From contig SZXX01000036.1 of the NCBI GenBank assembly GCA_005843825.1, positions 1 to 36,530 of the forward strand: DNA of 36,530 bases. Direction: 5' to 3'. The position numbers and the translations under genes are program-made. This stretch comes from Chlorobium sp. GTDB lineage: Bacteria; Bacteroidota; Chlorobiia; Chlorobiales; Chlorobiaceae. Below are positions 16,203 to 24,331 of this stretch, piece by piece. The notes below the pieces were generated by a model that was not told the origin of the DNA, did no database searches, and saw only the letters and a list, made by a program, of their open reading frames with translations. Positions within the stretch are counted from its first letter, which is position 1. The number at the start of each line of letters is the position of its first letter.

Positions 16203-18143
16203 TTAGCCGATAGTCATCATTACTTCGCCCATTGATACTGTACCGCCTTTTACTGCTGTGATGGTTAGCACTTTACCTGCACAGGGTGCTTTGACCGGGT
16301 TTTCCATCTTCATTGCCTCTATAACAGCGACCTCTTCTCCTTCTTTTACTTCATCACCGACGCTGACTGATATGGCGTGCACGTTGCCTGGCATGACGGC
16401 GAGGACGGGAGTGCCCTCTAAGTCCTGAGTGCTGAGTGCTGAGTGCTGAGTACTCAAGGCTGAGGGTTCTGAAGAAGAGGGGGTCGGGTTGAGGGATGAG
16501 CCTTCGGCGAAAGAGACTGTGAAAGGGGCTCCGTCGACGAAGACGTTGAAGCTACCTGACATTGAGATGACTTTTGAGCCGGTTGCAGATGCCGGGGTGG
16601 TTGCCTGCGGGACAGGTTTTGAAAAGAGATCAACAAGCCTTTTGTTGACCTCCTCCTGATGGACATCATGTTTGTGAGCTTCGTGGTAAGCCGCGACGAC
16701 TTCCTCTCTGGTTTTTGCCTTGATTTCGACAGCGATATCGGCTTTGTAGCGGATGCCGGTAGAACAATCACCCTTGAGGAAAGCGATACCTTTGTCGCCG
16801 CATGTTGCTGCGATAAAAATATTTTCGTCGGTTTCGGGTAGACCGGCTTTCTGAAGAAGCGAAATATTATAAGGGATGCCGAGCACAGGGTTACGGTCGT
16901 TGATGTCGTGAACGTCTTCAATCGTGGGCTCAAGACCAAGCTGCTCGGATGCCAGACGGACAACTTCAGGATCAGGGCTTGCCGGCGTATGACCGAAGTA
17001 ACCGAGCACCATTTTTCCATATCCGTCAGTGATCTTTTTCCAGGGGCCTTGAATGGTATTAGCAAACGCCTGCTGAATGTAGAACTGGGAAACTGGGGTG
17101 ACCGATGAGCCGTAGCCGCCCTTCACAACTGCTTCGCGCATATTTTTAATGACCTGGGGCAAGAGATGAAGCGTATTGTTGTCGCGCATCATCTGGGTAT
17201 TGGCTGTAAGGGCTCCTCCGGGCATGGGAGAAAATGAGATCACGGGATTGACCGCTGTGGCCTCGGGGGGCATGTAATATTTGTACATCTGATCGATAAA
17301 GAGAGCCTCGACTTCAAGGTATTTTTCATGATCGATGTCAAGGGTATAGCCGGTACCCCGGAGCCTCTGCCACATGGTAAGAATATCGACAGCTGCCGTT
17401 CCTCCGCTGACCGGAGCCATTGAAAGATCAATGATATCAGCACCACCTTCTATTGCTGCAAAGTTGCATGCGACGCCCATCCCTGCTGTATCGTGTGTAT
17501 GAAACTCGATTTCGGTGCCTGCGGGAAGCATTTTTCTTGCGCCTTTAATGGTCTCGTGGACAACAGCTGGTGTCGTTGTTCCGGACGCATCCTTGAAGGC
17601 AACACTGTCGTAAGGGATTCCGGCATCAAGTATTTCCTGCAGTTTGTCGAGATAGAACTGCGGTGTATGACAATAGGTTTCGGTCAGTCCGGGAGGAAGA
17701 CCCATCATGGCTATGACGACCTGATGCCGAAGGCCTGCATTATGAATACATTGACCGGAATAGGCAAGATTGCGAACATCCATCAACGCATCAAAATTAC
17801 GGATAGTTGTTATTCCGTGCTTTTTGAAAAGCCGGGCATGAAGATCGATAATATCGCGGGATTGAGATACCAGACCGACAACGTTAGCTCCTCTTGAAAG
17901 AGTCTGCAGGTTGATGTCAGGCCCTACAATCTTGCGCGCAGCATCCATCATGGCAAATGCATCCTCTTCGCAATAAAAGTAGAGACTCTGAAAACGTGCT
18001 CCACCGCCTATTTCAAAGTTGTCGGTACCTGCGTGAACAGCTGCTTCCAAAGCAGGAAGAAAATCTTCCGTCTTTACCCTGGCGCCAAAACATGACTGAA
18101 ATCCGTCACGAAAGGAGACGTCCATAAATCTGATTTTTTTCAT
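16203..18143 (-). CDS. Biotin-dependent carboxyltransferase: pyruvate carboxylase subunit B / oxaloacetate decarboxylase alpha type
   Basis: A 646-residue protein with an HMGL-like carboxyltransferase TIM barrel (MDVSFRDGFQS near the N-terminus; VAFKDASG with the catalytic Lys; EFHTHDTAGMG with metal-binding His). A conserved carboxylase middle domain and a C-terminal biotinyl domain with IEAMKMENP follow, biotin on about Lys612. There is no biotin carboxylase domain, so it must work either with a separate BC subunit as a two-subunit pyruvate carboxylase or as an OadA-type decarboxylase. Given the fumarase neighbour, a role in making oxaloacetate for the reductive TCA cycle is the likelier reading (inference). 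The linker at about residues 560-580 contains SALSTQHSALSTQ, encoded by an intergenic-type heptamer repeat. Confidence 0.9.
   Translation of the reverse strand: MKKIRFMDVSFRDGFQSCFGARVKTEDFLPALEAAVHAGTDNFEIGGGARFQSLYFYCEEDAFAMMDAARKIVGPDINLQTLSRGANVVGLVSQSRDIIDLHARLFKKHGITTIRNFDALMDVRNLAYSGQCIHNAGLRHQVVIAMMGLPPGLTETYCHTPQFYLDKLQEILDAGIPYDSVAFKDASGTTTPAVVHETIKGARKMLPAGTEIEFHTHDTAGMGVACNFAAIEGGADIIDLSMAPVSGGTAAVDILTMWQRLRGTGYTLDIDHEKYLEVEALFIDQMYKYYMPPEATAVNPVISFSPMPGGALTANTQMMRDNNTLHLLPQVIKNMREAVVKGGYGSSVTPVSQFYIQQAFANTIQGPWKKITDGYGKMVLGYFGHTPASPDPEVVRLASEQLGLEPTIEDVHDINDRNPVLGIPYNISLLQKAGLPETDENIFIAATCGDKGIAFLKGDCSTGIRYKADIAVEIKAKTREEVVAAYHEAHKHDVHQEEVNKRLVDLFSKPVPQATTPASATGSKVISMSGSFNVFVDGAPFTVSFAEGSSLNPTPSSSEPSALSTQHSALSTQDLEGTPVLAVMPGNVHAISVSVGDEVKEGEEVAVIEAMKMENPVKAPCAGKVLTITAVKGGTVSMGEVMMTIG
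16423..16467 (+). repeat. GTGCTGA heptamer array inside the carboxylase coding sequence
   Basis: At least three full GTGCTGA units, flanked by degenerate ones, lie within the linker-coding part of the carboxylase gene. On the minus strand each unit reads TCAGCAC. Seven codons of it give SALSTQH with no stop in any frame, so the reading frame survives. On the plus strand the same array would introduce TGA. Confidence 0.85.
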
Positions 18144-18197
18144 ATATCCTGCTCTTTGCGGTTATCCTAAGCAATTGTTGGTTATTTCAGGAATCAA

Positions 18198-18230
18198 ATC
18201 CCTGCCGTTATTAAGCTGATCGGCAGGGAT
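18198..18230 (-). terminator. Strong hairpin downstream of fumarase
   Basis: ATCCCTGCCG (18198-18207) and CGGCAGGGAT (18221-18230) form a perfect 10-bp stem with a 13-base loop. The hairpin starts 51 bases past the fumarase stop and lies before the carboxylase start. Only a weak T-rich tail (TTTGATT) follows on the minus strand. It may partially terminate, or protect the fumarase mRNA end. Confidence 0.5.
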
Positions 18231-18280
18231 CAATACCTGTTATCTTTTCATTATATAGCGACTCTGCAAAAAAAGATCAC

Positions 18281-19813
18281 TCAGTGCGCATCATCGGCAA
18301 GTGTACTGAGCTGATTGAATGAATCCTCTTCAATCCGGCTGTGAAGGCTGTTGCCATGAGCGTCCATGGTTACAATAGCTGGAAATGATTCCACCTCTAA
18401 ATGCCACATTGCTTCAGGGACACCCATCTCTTCGAGAAAATCCACACCGGTCACCTTTGTAATGCAGCGGGCGTAATACTGGGCAGCACCTCCAATGGCA
18501 TTGAGGTAGACTGCGCCATGTTCCTGAAGCCCTTTTAGAGTTTTTGGACCCATACCTCCCTTACCTATGATCGCCCTCAATCCAAGTTTTTTAATAACAT
18601 CGGCCTGATAAGGCTCTTCACGGCTCGATGTGGTTGGACCGGCAGCGGTAACCCGGTAAGTTCCGTCCTCATTTTTCAGGACCACAGGACCGCAATGGAA
18701 GAGAACTCCTCCCTGTGTATCGAGAGAGGCAGGAAGATCATGATGCATGACATAGTGATGGAAGGCATCGCGGCCAGTGTGCATTGTCCCATTGATGAGC
18801 ACTACATCGCCGACTTTCAAGCTACGAATCTCTTCGTCAGTGAGTGGCGCCTGAAGAGTTACCTCTTTGCCGGTCAATGGCATCCCCTCTCCTTTTGCCA
18901 TTCGTTTGATCTCGTTAGCATCGCGGTATTGCCAGTTGGTTATAGAGCCTGACTGCGGGTCGATGAGGATACCAAGCCTGCGATATGCCCAGCAGTTGTA
19001 GGCGACAGAAACATAAAAGCTAGCCGGAACCCTGTGCGATTTTCCAATTTTGCAGCCAAGCAGAGTGGCTTTTCCGCCAAACCCCATCGGGCCGATCTCC
19101 ATTGTGTTGGCTTTTTCAAGAATATACTGTTCAAGGCTATCGAGTTCAGTGTCGGGGTTGCGGTCATCAATTCTGCGCAAGAGCTGCTGTTTGGCAAGAT
19201 CAAATCCACTGGTACGGTCGCCACCGACACCAACACCGATGAATCCGGGACTGCATCCTTGTCCCTGAGCCTGGAATACCGCGTGAAGGAGGCATTTGCG
19301 TACACCATCAAGGTCACGGGATGCACTGCCGAGGCCTGGAATTTCCGCAGGCAGAGAGTACTGTATATTTTTGTTTTCACAGCCTCCACCCTTGAGGATA
19401 AGCTTTACCTCTATCTCGCTTTTATCCCATGGTTCAAAGTGGATAACCGGAAAATGAAAACCGAGATTGTTGCCTGAGTTTTTGCCCGTGAATGCATCAA
19501 CAGCATTAGGGCGGAGTTTACCGGTTTTTGAGGCCTCCTCAATAGCAAGCTCAATATCGCGCTTCATCTGAAGCTGATCTACACCTGAGGGGGTATGGAT
19601 GAAAAAGGTCGGCATGCCGGTATCCTGGCAGATCGGCGAGATATTGTCGACAGCCATATCGATATTGACTGATATGGTTGACATGGCAAGGCCTGCCTGA
19701 GAGTTTGGATCTTCACGCTCAATAGCATCGGCAATGGAACATCGTACATCACTTGGAAGGTTTGCCGATGTTTCGGTAATAAGAGCAAGTATTGATTCCC
19801 TGAAATTTTTCAT
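18281..19813 (-). CDS. Class I (iron-sulfur) fumarate hydratase, fused alpha-beta form
   Basis: This 510-residue single-chain class I fumarase interconverts fumarate and malate using an oxygen-sensitive [4Fe-4S] cluster. Likely cluster ligands are Cys62 in PICQDTG and the cysteines in GGGCENK and GCSPGF. GVGVGGDRTSGFDLAK and the C-terminal beta half with GKGGMGPKTL, AAGPTTSSREEPY and HGNSLH are also visible. In an anaerobic autotroph it would run towards fumarate in the reductive TCA cycle (inference). It lies between the universal stress gene (upstream, 41-base gap) and the carboxylase gene (downstream), all on the minus strand. Confidence 0.94.
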   Translation of the reverse strand: MKNFRESILALITETSANLPSDVRCSIADAIEREDPNSQAGLAMSTISVNIDMAVDNISPICQDTGMPTFFIHTPSGVDQLQMKRDIELAIEEASKTGKLRPNAVDAFTGKNSGNNLGFHFPVIHFEPWDKSEIEVKLILKGGGCENKNIQYSLPAEIPGLGSASRDLDGVRKCLLHAVFQAQGQGCSPGFIGVGVGGDRTSGFDLAKQQLLRRIDDRNPDTELDSLEQYILEKANTMEIGPMGFGGKATLLGCKIGKSHRVPASFYVSVAYNCWAYRRLGILIDPQSGSITNWQYRDANEIKRMAKGEGMPLTGKEVTLQAPLTDEEIRSLKVGDVVLINGTMHTGRDAFHHYVMHHDLPASLDTQGGVLFHCGPVVLKNEDGTYRVTAAGPTTSSREEPYQADVIKKLGLRAIIGKGGMGPKTLKGLQEHGAVYLNAIGGAAQYYARCITKVTGVDFLEEMGVPEAMWHLEVESFPAIVTMDAHGNSLHSRIEEDSFNQLSTLADDAH

Positions 19814-19854
19814 GACCGGTAAAAAAATTTATATGGACTGAGAGTATTGGATAA

Positions 19855-20319
19855 TTATTCAGAAACAATTTTTGCAGCTGCGTCCTGTTTAACCAGCAGA
19901 ACGGGAATATCGGAAGAACGGAATACCTCTTCGGCCACACTGCCCATGATGAGCCGATGCAGGCCGCTTCGACCATGGGAGCCCATGATGATGAGGTCGG
20001 CACCCCATGATGTAGCCTGTTCAGTGATAACTTTGGAAGCTTCGCCCTTAAGAACGCGAATATCGGCGCTCAGACCTTTCTGCTTTTCTGCCAACAGGAC
20101 AGTGGAAAAACTTTCCGGAAGAACATCATCCTCTTCAACTGGATCTATGGAACCATCCTCAGTGGCGGTAACTTTCGTAAGAGGATTTGCGGCAGTCTGA
20201 ATATGGATAAACCTGATATGTGCACCGACTTTTCGTGCAAATTCCACGGCATACCGTACAGCGTTATCCGATGTTAAGGAATAATCGGTCGGACAGAGTA
20301 TCTTTGAAAGATGGATCAT
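19855..20319 (-). CDS. Universal stress protein, UspA family
   Basis: A 154-residue single Usp domain. It starts LSKILCPTDYSLTSDNAVRYA and ends with the nucleotide-binding signature G-x2-G-x9-GS (GSHGRSGLHRLIMGS), so it is probably an ATP-binding Usp. The family responds to starvation and energy stress; the exact role is unknown. It is encoded 41 bases upstream of fumarase on the same strand, so cotranscription is possible. An acidic insert (DGSIDPVEEDD) lies mid-domain. Confidence 0.92.
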   Translation of the reverse strand: MIHLSKILCPTDYSLTSDNAVRYAVEFARKVGAHIRFIHIQTAANPLTKVTATEDGSIDPVEEDDVLPESFSTVLLAEKQKGLSADIRVLKGEASKVITEQATSWGADLIIMGSHGRSGLHRLIMGSVAEEVFRSSDIPVLLVKQDAAAKIVSE

Positions 20320-20441
20320 AGGCGTGGGTTAAATAGATACGTATGACGAACTCCACAAGCTTTGCACCAAACCTTTAATTTACATTTTTTTTAATCCTTA
20401 TCTATTCGATTGTTTATTTGTAATTCCATTGAAGGAGCGCT

Positions 20442-21998
20442 ATGGAGCAGTTAGCCGAGGCATTGAGACACGAAAGTGCATATCCCCATGCAACGGGCAG
20501 AATTGAGGTTGTTGAAACCCATATTTCCTGGATATTCCTCACAGAGTCATTTGCCTACAAGGTAAAAAAAGGAGTGGAGCTCGGGTTTCTTGATTTTTCA
20601 ACTCTGGAGAAACGCCGATACTTCTGCAATGAGGAGCTTCGCCTCAACCAAAGACTTTGCCCTGAAATTTACCTCTCTGTAGTACCTGTGGTGCAATCGG
20701 GAACCTCTTTTTTTATTGACGGCGAGGGAGAAATTGTTGACTATGCCGTTAAGATGGTGCGGTTTGACAGAACAATGGAGCTTGACAGGATGCTTTCATC
20801 CGGTGAGCTCAATACAATGCATGTCGATATTCTTTCCTCCCTTATTTCCGGATTTCATCAAAGCATTCCCGCGGTTTCGGCTGAAACTGGATTTGGTCAT
20901 CCCGACAATCTCATCAAGCCGATGCTTGCCAATTTCACCCATACGGAACCGGCAGCGTCAAACAGGGCTGAAGCAATAAGGCTTGAGTCTCTAAAACAAT
21001 GGACTCTCGAGGAACATCAACGGCTCTCTCCCCTTTTTGTAGAGAGACAACAAGGAGGTTTTATCCGGCAATGCCACGGTGATATGCATACCGGCAATAT
21101 GGTCTGGTGGAAGAAGAGGATTTTTATTTTTGACTGTATCGAGTTCAATGATAATCTCAGCATAATAGATGTTATCAGCGATCTGGCTTTTCTTTTCATG
21201 GATCTTGAACATGCCGGATACCCTGCATTTGCCTGGAGGCTTGTGAACAACTATCTGACGGAAACCGGTGATTACGGCGCACTCCCCCTGCTCAGGTTTT
21301 ATTGTGTATACAGAGCTATGGTAAGGGCAAAAGTCACCGCTATCCGCTACACACAAACCACAGAACAGAGCGCCCTGAAAACAATCCTGCAAGAACATTT
21401 TTCTTACCTCCAACTGGCAGAGCACTACACTCATAAACCAAAGCCATTACTGATTCTGACTTCCGGAGTTTCAGGAAGCGGAAAAACCAGCCTTTCACGT
21501 GAAATCGCTCAAACACTACAGGCTGTGCATGTGCGGTCGGATGTTGAGAGGAAGAGGCTTGCGGGGTTGAAGGCATTGGAAAAAAGCGATAAAGCAACAG
21601 ATGCTTCACTGTATAGTGAGGAAAAGAGTCGTGCGACTTATAAACGACTGCTTACTGTTGCAACACTCTGCATTGCGGATGGATTGAGAGTGATTGTGGA
21701 TGCAACTTTTCTCACCGCTGAAACCCGTCAACTTTTTTTGGCTGAGGGCCGACAGTTGCATTGCGAATGCAGGATTCTTCATTTTCATGCTCCAAGAGAG
21801 GTACTTATTGAACGAGTTCAGAGGCGCTTTCTGATGGGGAACGATGCATCCGAAGCTGATATCAGTGTGCTTATGTCACAGCTTGAAAAGCAGGAGGCGT
21901 TGACTGTGGAAGAGGAGATGATTACGATACGAATCAACACTGCTGAGGCTGTTGATGTTGGGGATGTTTGTGAGAAAGTGCTGAGTGCTGAGTGCTGA
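20442..21998 (+). CDS. Bifunctional aminoglycoside-phosphotransferase-like kinase fused to a P-loop ATPase/kinase domain
   Basis: A 518-residue protein with two nucleotide-binding halves. The N-terminal half is a kinase-like phosphotransferase: AYKVKK, catalytic loop HGDMHTGN (His212, Asp214, Asn219) and metal motif FIFDCIEFN. The C-terminal half has Walker A GVSGSGKTS (342-350) and a zeta-toxin/gluconate-kinase-like fold with VIVDATFLTAE and a lid-like HFHAPREVLIERVQRR. Fusions of this sort are widespread but of unknown substrate; true aminoglycoside resistance should not be assumed. A strong AAGGAG at 20432-20437 fixes the ATG. The last residues, VLSAEC, and the TGA stop are encoded by GTGCTGA repeats, so the C-terminus was rewritten by the repeat. 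Confidence 0.9.
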   Translation: MEQLAEALRHESAYPHATGRIEVVETHISWIFLTESFAYKVKKGVELGFLDFSTLEKRRYFCNEELRLNQRLCPEIYLSVVPVVQSGTSFFIDGEGEIVDYAVKMVRFDRTMELDRMLSSGELNTMHVDILSSLISGFHQSIPAVSAETGFGHPDNLIKPMLANFTHTEPAASNRAEAIRLESLKQWTLEEHQRLSPLFVERQQGGFIRQCHGDMHTGNMVWWKKRIFIFDCIEFNDNLSIIDVISDLAFLFMDLEHAGYPAFAWRLVNNYLTETGDYGALPLLRFYCVYRAMVRAKVTAIRYTQTTEQSALKTILQEHFSYLQLAEHYTHKPKPLLILTSGVSGSGKTSLSREIAQTLQAVHVRSDVERKRLAGLKALEKSDKATDASLYSEEKSRATYKRLLTVATLCIADGLRVIVDATFLTAETRQLFLAEGRQLHCECRILHFHAPREVLIERVQRRFLMGNDASEADISVLMSQLEKQEALTVEEEMITIRINTAEAVDVGDVCEKVLSAEC

Positions 21999-22140
21999 GT
22001 TAAACAAGATAGCCGCAGGCTGGGGAATAGGACCTATAGGACTTATGGGGCTTATAGGACGTATACTTTTGCCGGGTGGATTGATAGGGAGAGATTTCTC
22101 ACTTTCAGTTCGAAATGACAGAGGGCTTCTGAGGGATGGT
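21978..22140 (+). repeat. Composite intergenic repeat, copy D (most complete)
   Basis: Order of modules: three GTGCTGA heptamers (21978-21998, the last giving the stop of the preceding gene); GTTAAACAAGATAG; CTGGGGAATAGG; decamers CCTATAGGACTTATGGGG and on to 22060; TATACTTTTGCCGGGTGGAT; then GGGAGAGATTTCTCAC and TTCGAAATGACAGAGGG (to about 22125). This is the fullest version of the cassette in the window. The rest of the gap up to 22441 holds the sigma-54 promoter and an AT-rich leader; no gene is seen in it. Confidence 0.85.
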
Positions 22141-22328
22141 TGATAGGAGCACAAACTCACCAGAATATATAGTCTCATTACAACACGACTTGAGCCACTA
22201 TAACACGTATTGAGGGTGTTGATTTGATGGAGCGGTTATAGGAGGGATGTGCAGAAGATATTACTATCAATTTAACCGATCATAATCATATAGGTTAGCA
22301 CCCGATATTTATACATCAAAATAAATCC

Positions 22329-22344
22329 TGGCATGTAAATTGCA
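22329..22344 (+). promoter_or_regulatory. Sigma-54 (RpoN) promoter of the PEP-CTERM protein gene
   Basis: TGGCATGTAAATTGCA matches the -24/-12 consensus TGGCACG-N4-TTGCA with one difference. The invariant GG (22330-22331) and GC (22342-22343) have the required 10-base spacing. Transcription would begin near 22355, about 87 bases before the ATG. Sigma-54 control of PEP-CTERM genes through an NtrC-type activator is known in other bacteria. Confidence 0.75.
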
Positions 22345-22441
22345 AATCTTCTGTTGGTTATTGGTTATGGCTGGATCAGCATAATTTCAAGTAGGTCTTT
22401 TCAGCTTATTCTGCAAAGTCTACTTATAAACAGAAGGTAGT

Positions 22442-23197
22442 ATGACTTTTTTCATTGGGAGAAGGAAAATTGCAGAAGCAGTTATAGCGTTTGCTTTGGT
22501 TTTACTGATTGGGCCGGTTCAAGCTGGAGGTGCTGAGTTGATCAATATTCAATTTCAGACGGGTGTGCCTGATTTTAGTGGTACCGCAGCGAATCCCTTA
22601 CTTGGAGGTATGTGGAACCAGCTTACTGCTGCTTCTGGAACTTCAAGTTCGCTTGTAAATTCTGCAGGTGTACAGACTAATACGTCTATTTCATGGACTG
22701 GCGATGGGTTGTTTAGTAGCGGAAATGGATTTTCCAAACAACCAGAAAGCGCATTGATGACTTCATACCTTTATTCCCATGGCTTACAAACAATAACTTT
22801 CTCCAAGCTGCAAGAAAACTCCACTTACAATATTTATATCTATACTCAAGGCGCAGGTGATGGTAAAGGCAGGATACTCACTGTCGGAGGAACGCAAATA
22901 AATGGAGGGACGGAAACATCAAAACCTATGGATCCTTGGGCCACTACATTTATTTCAGGCCAGAATTATCTTACCCTCACCGGAGCAACAAATAGTAACG
23001 GAGTATTATCGATTACGTACAGTGCCATTGGCACGAGCGGTGGTAGAGAAACCGGCTTTTCTGAAGCTGATATCAACGGCATACAGTTGATGCAGGCTTC
23101 GGGATCTGTTCCTGAACCTAGCACCTATGTACTTATGGGGATTGGTGGATTGCTGTGTGCCTTTAAGCTTAAAAGATTCTCCAAGTCTGAGTGCTGA
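22442..23197 (+). CDS. PEP-CTERM sorting-signal protein, secreted
   Basis: A 251-residue exported protein. It has an N-terminal signal peptide (basic RRK, then AEAVIAFALVLLIGPVQAGGAE) and a Gly/Ser/Thr-rich, beta-rich body with no cysteines. The C-terminal tripartite PEP-CTERM signal starts near residue 223: VPEPSTY, a hydrophobic helix, then basic KLKRF. Such tails are recognised by exosortase (EpsH), which removes the signal and releases the protein to the surface or the exopolysaccharide layer. No exosortase is in this window. The last residues and the stop codon lie in a GTGCTGA unit. GAAGG lies just before the ATG. A sigma-54 promoter precedes it and an intrinsic terminator follows, so it is a single-gene unit. 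The body matches nothing I recognise. Confidence 0.9.
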   Translation: MTFFIGRRKIAEAVIAFALVLLIGPVQAGGAELINIQFQTGVPDFSGTAANPLLGGMWNQLTAASGTSSSLVNSAGVQTNTSISWTGDGLFSSGNGFSKQPESALMTSYLYSHGLQTITFSKLQENSTYNIYIYTQGAGDGKGRILTVGGTQINGGTETSKPMDPWATTFISGQNYLTLTGATNSNGVLSITYSAIGTSGGRETGFSEADINGIQLMQASGSVPEPSTYVLMGIGGLLCAFKLKRFSKSEC

Positions 23198-23266
23198 GGC
23201 AAGAAAGAAATAAGTGTAGCAGGATTGAAATATCTACATATCATACAAAACCTGGTGTTTTGTGAA

Positions 23267-23290
23267 GGCCTCCTTTTGGGGGCCTTTTTT
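23267..23290 (+). terminator. Rho-independent terminator of the PEP-CTERM gene
   Basis: GGCCTCC-TTTT-GGGGGCC followed by TTTTTT: a 7-bp GC-rich stem (one G-T pair), tetraloop and a six-T tail, 70 bases after the stop codon. Confidence 0.9.
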
Positions 23291-23312
23291 GTTGGTCTGA
23301 TGAAATGGACAT

Positions 23313-23382
23313 AGAAAGAATAGGACCTATAGACTGGAGGGTCTCTCAGGAAGAGTGGTGAGTGGAAGCTGGTGAAAAGGAG
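23313..23382 (+). repeat. Composite intergenic repeat, copy E (shortened)
   Basis: GAAAGAATAGGACCTATAG followed by ACTGGAGGG and a degenerate tail. It contains one decamer unit only. The separate heptamer GTGCTGAGG at 23191-23199 overlaps the stop of the PEP-CTERM gene. Confidence 0.65.
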
Positions 23383-23404
23383 ACCCCTCACGGGAGTGAG
23401 GGGT
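23383..23404 (-). terminator. Hairpin after the ferritin-like/VIT1 gene
   Basis: ACCCCTCAC and GTGAGGGGT form a perfect 9-bp stem with a 4-base loop, starting 20 bases past the stop codon on the minus strand. CTCCTTTT follows on the minus strand. A plausible but weak-tailed terminator. Confidence 0.5.
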
Positions 23405-23423
23405 GAATGCTGAGGTGCCAGGT

Positions 23424-24299
23424 TTAGATTACTATTCCGAAGGCAAAGCGAATGGCGTAGCCGGCTAGAAAACTCAGGGCGGCGACGGTAAAGCTGAGGC
23501 CTACCATTTCGAGGAAACGGCTTTTGAAGGGCAGATCGCGCGCTACTGAAATATAGAAGTTGAAGAAGCCTATAATACAGACTGCTGCAAAAAACGCCAG
23601 ACCGAGACAGACATAGAGGTCTGTCAAAAACAGATATGGGGTTATTAACAGCGCTACGGTGACGATATAGGCCACACCGGTATAGAGTGCCGCAACAAAA
23701 GGGTTTTTGCCGGCAGGATCTGATTTCGTTGACAAATAACCGGATGCTGCCATGGAAAGGGCTGCTGCGACGCCGGTAATGGCTGCAGTCAACGCGACAA
23801 GAGCGGTATTCTGCAAGGCAAAGGTCAGACCTGCAAGAACACCCATAAGCTCTACAAGCGCATCGTTGAGACCGAGAACTATAGAGCCTGTGTATTTGAG
23901 GCGCTCTTCATCCAGGAGGGTAATCAGAGCCTGTTCGTGCTCTTCCTCATCACGGATTATGCCATTGATCTCCTTGAATGAATCGGGAATCCGGCTATAG
24001 CTGTCGTGTGCATTTTTTTCGCCGTTTTCCATCAGCTTGATGCCGAATGTAAAACCGAACAACAGACTGACAAGGGTGTAAAACCAAACCTTTACGCCGT
24101 TGGGTTTGATATCTTTTCGGGTGTAGGTTTTCCAGACATTGTAATGACGCATCTCATCATCTGCTATCTGAAAAAGTATCCGGCGATTTTTGACGCCGCT
24201 TACTCTTGTCGAGAGCTTTTTGTAGATAAAATGCTCGGTTATTTCATTTTTCTGAAAAACCTCAATGTGTCTGGCCTGGATATCCCTTCCCTTGTTCAC
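23424..24299 (-). CDS. Ferritin-like domain fused to VIT1/CCC1 membrane domain (erythrin-VIT1, MbfA-like)
   Basis: A 291-residue protein. Residues 1-125 look like a rubrerythrin/ferritin-type four-helix bundle with candidate di-iron ligands Glu19, Glu49/His52 (DDEMRH) and Glu118/His121 (RDEEEHE). Residues about 130-291 are a VIT1/CCC1-type transporter with [32 protein letters not shown] and several membrane helices, including one at the C-terminus. Related MbfA proteins export iron and protect against peroxide. Here the likely role is iron or manganese efflux or storage at the membrane (inference). The start context has no clear ribosome binding site. It lies 32 bases beyond the htpG stop on the same strand, so it may be cotranscribed with htpG. 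Confidence 0.88.
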   Translation of the reverse strand: MNKGRDIQARHIEVFQKNEITEHFIYKKLSTRVSGVKNRRILFQIADDEMRHYNVWKTYTRKDIKPNGVKVWFYTLVSLLFGFTFGIKLMENGEKNAHDSYSRIPDSFKEINGIIRDEEEHEQALITLLDEERLKYTGSIVLGLNDALVELMGVLAGLTFALQNTALVALTAAITGVAAALSMAASGYLSTKSDPAGKNPFVAALYTGVAYIVTVALLITPYLFLTDLYVCLGLAFFAAVCIIGFFNFYISVARDLPFKSRFLEMVGLSFTVAALSFLAGYAIRFAFGIVI

Positions 24300-24331
24300 A
24301 AGTTCTGAAGTTAAAAAGTTTTAGAATCCTC

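Noticed and set aside
16203-18143. Sodium-pumping oxaloacetate decarboxylase complex
   Set aside because: No OadB or OadG membrane subunits adjacent; kept only as a family alternative for the carboxyltransferase.
20442-21998. Aminoglycoside resistance gene
   Set aside because: Only the general APH fold motifs are present, within a P-loop fusion family of unknown substrate; there is no mobile context.
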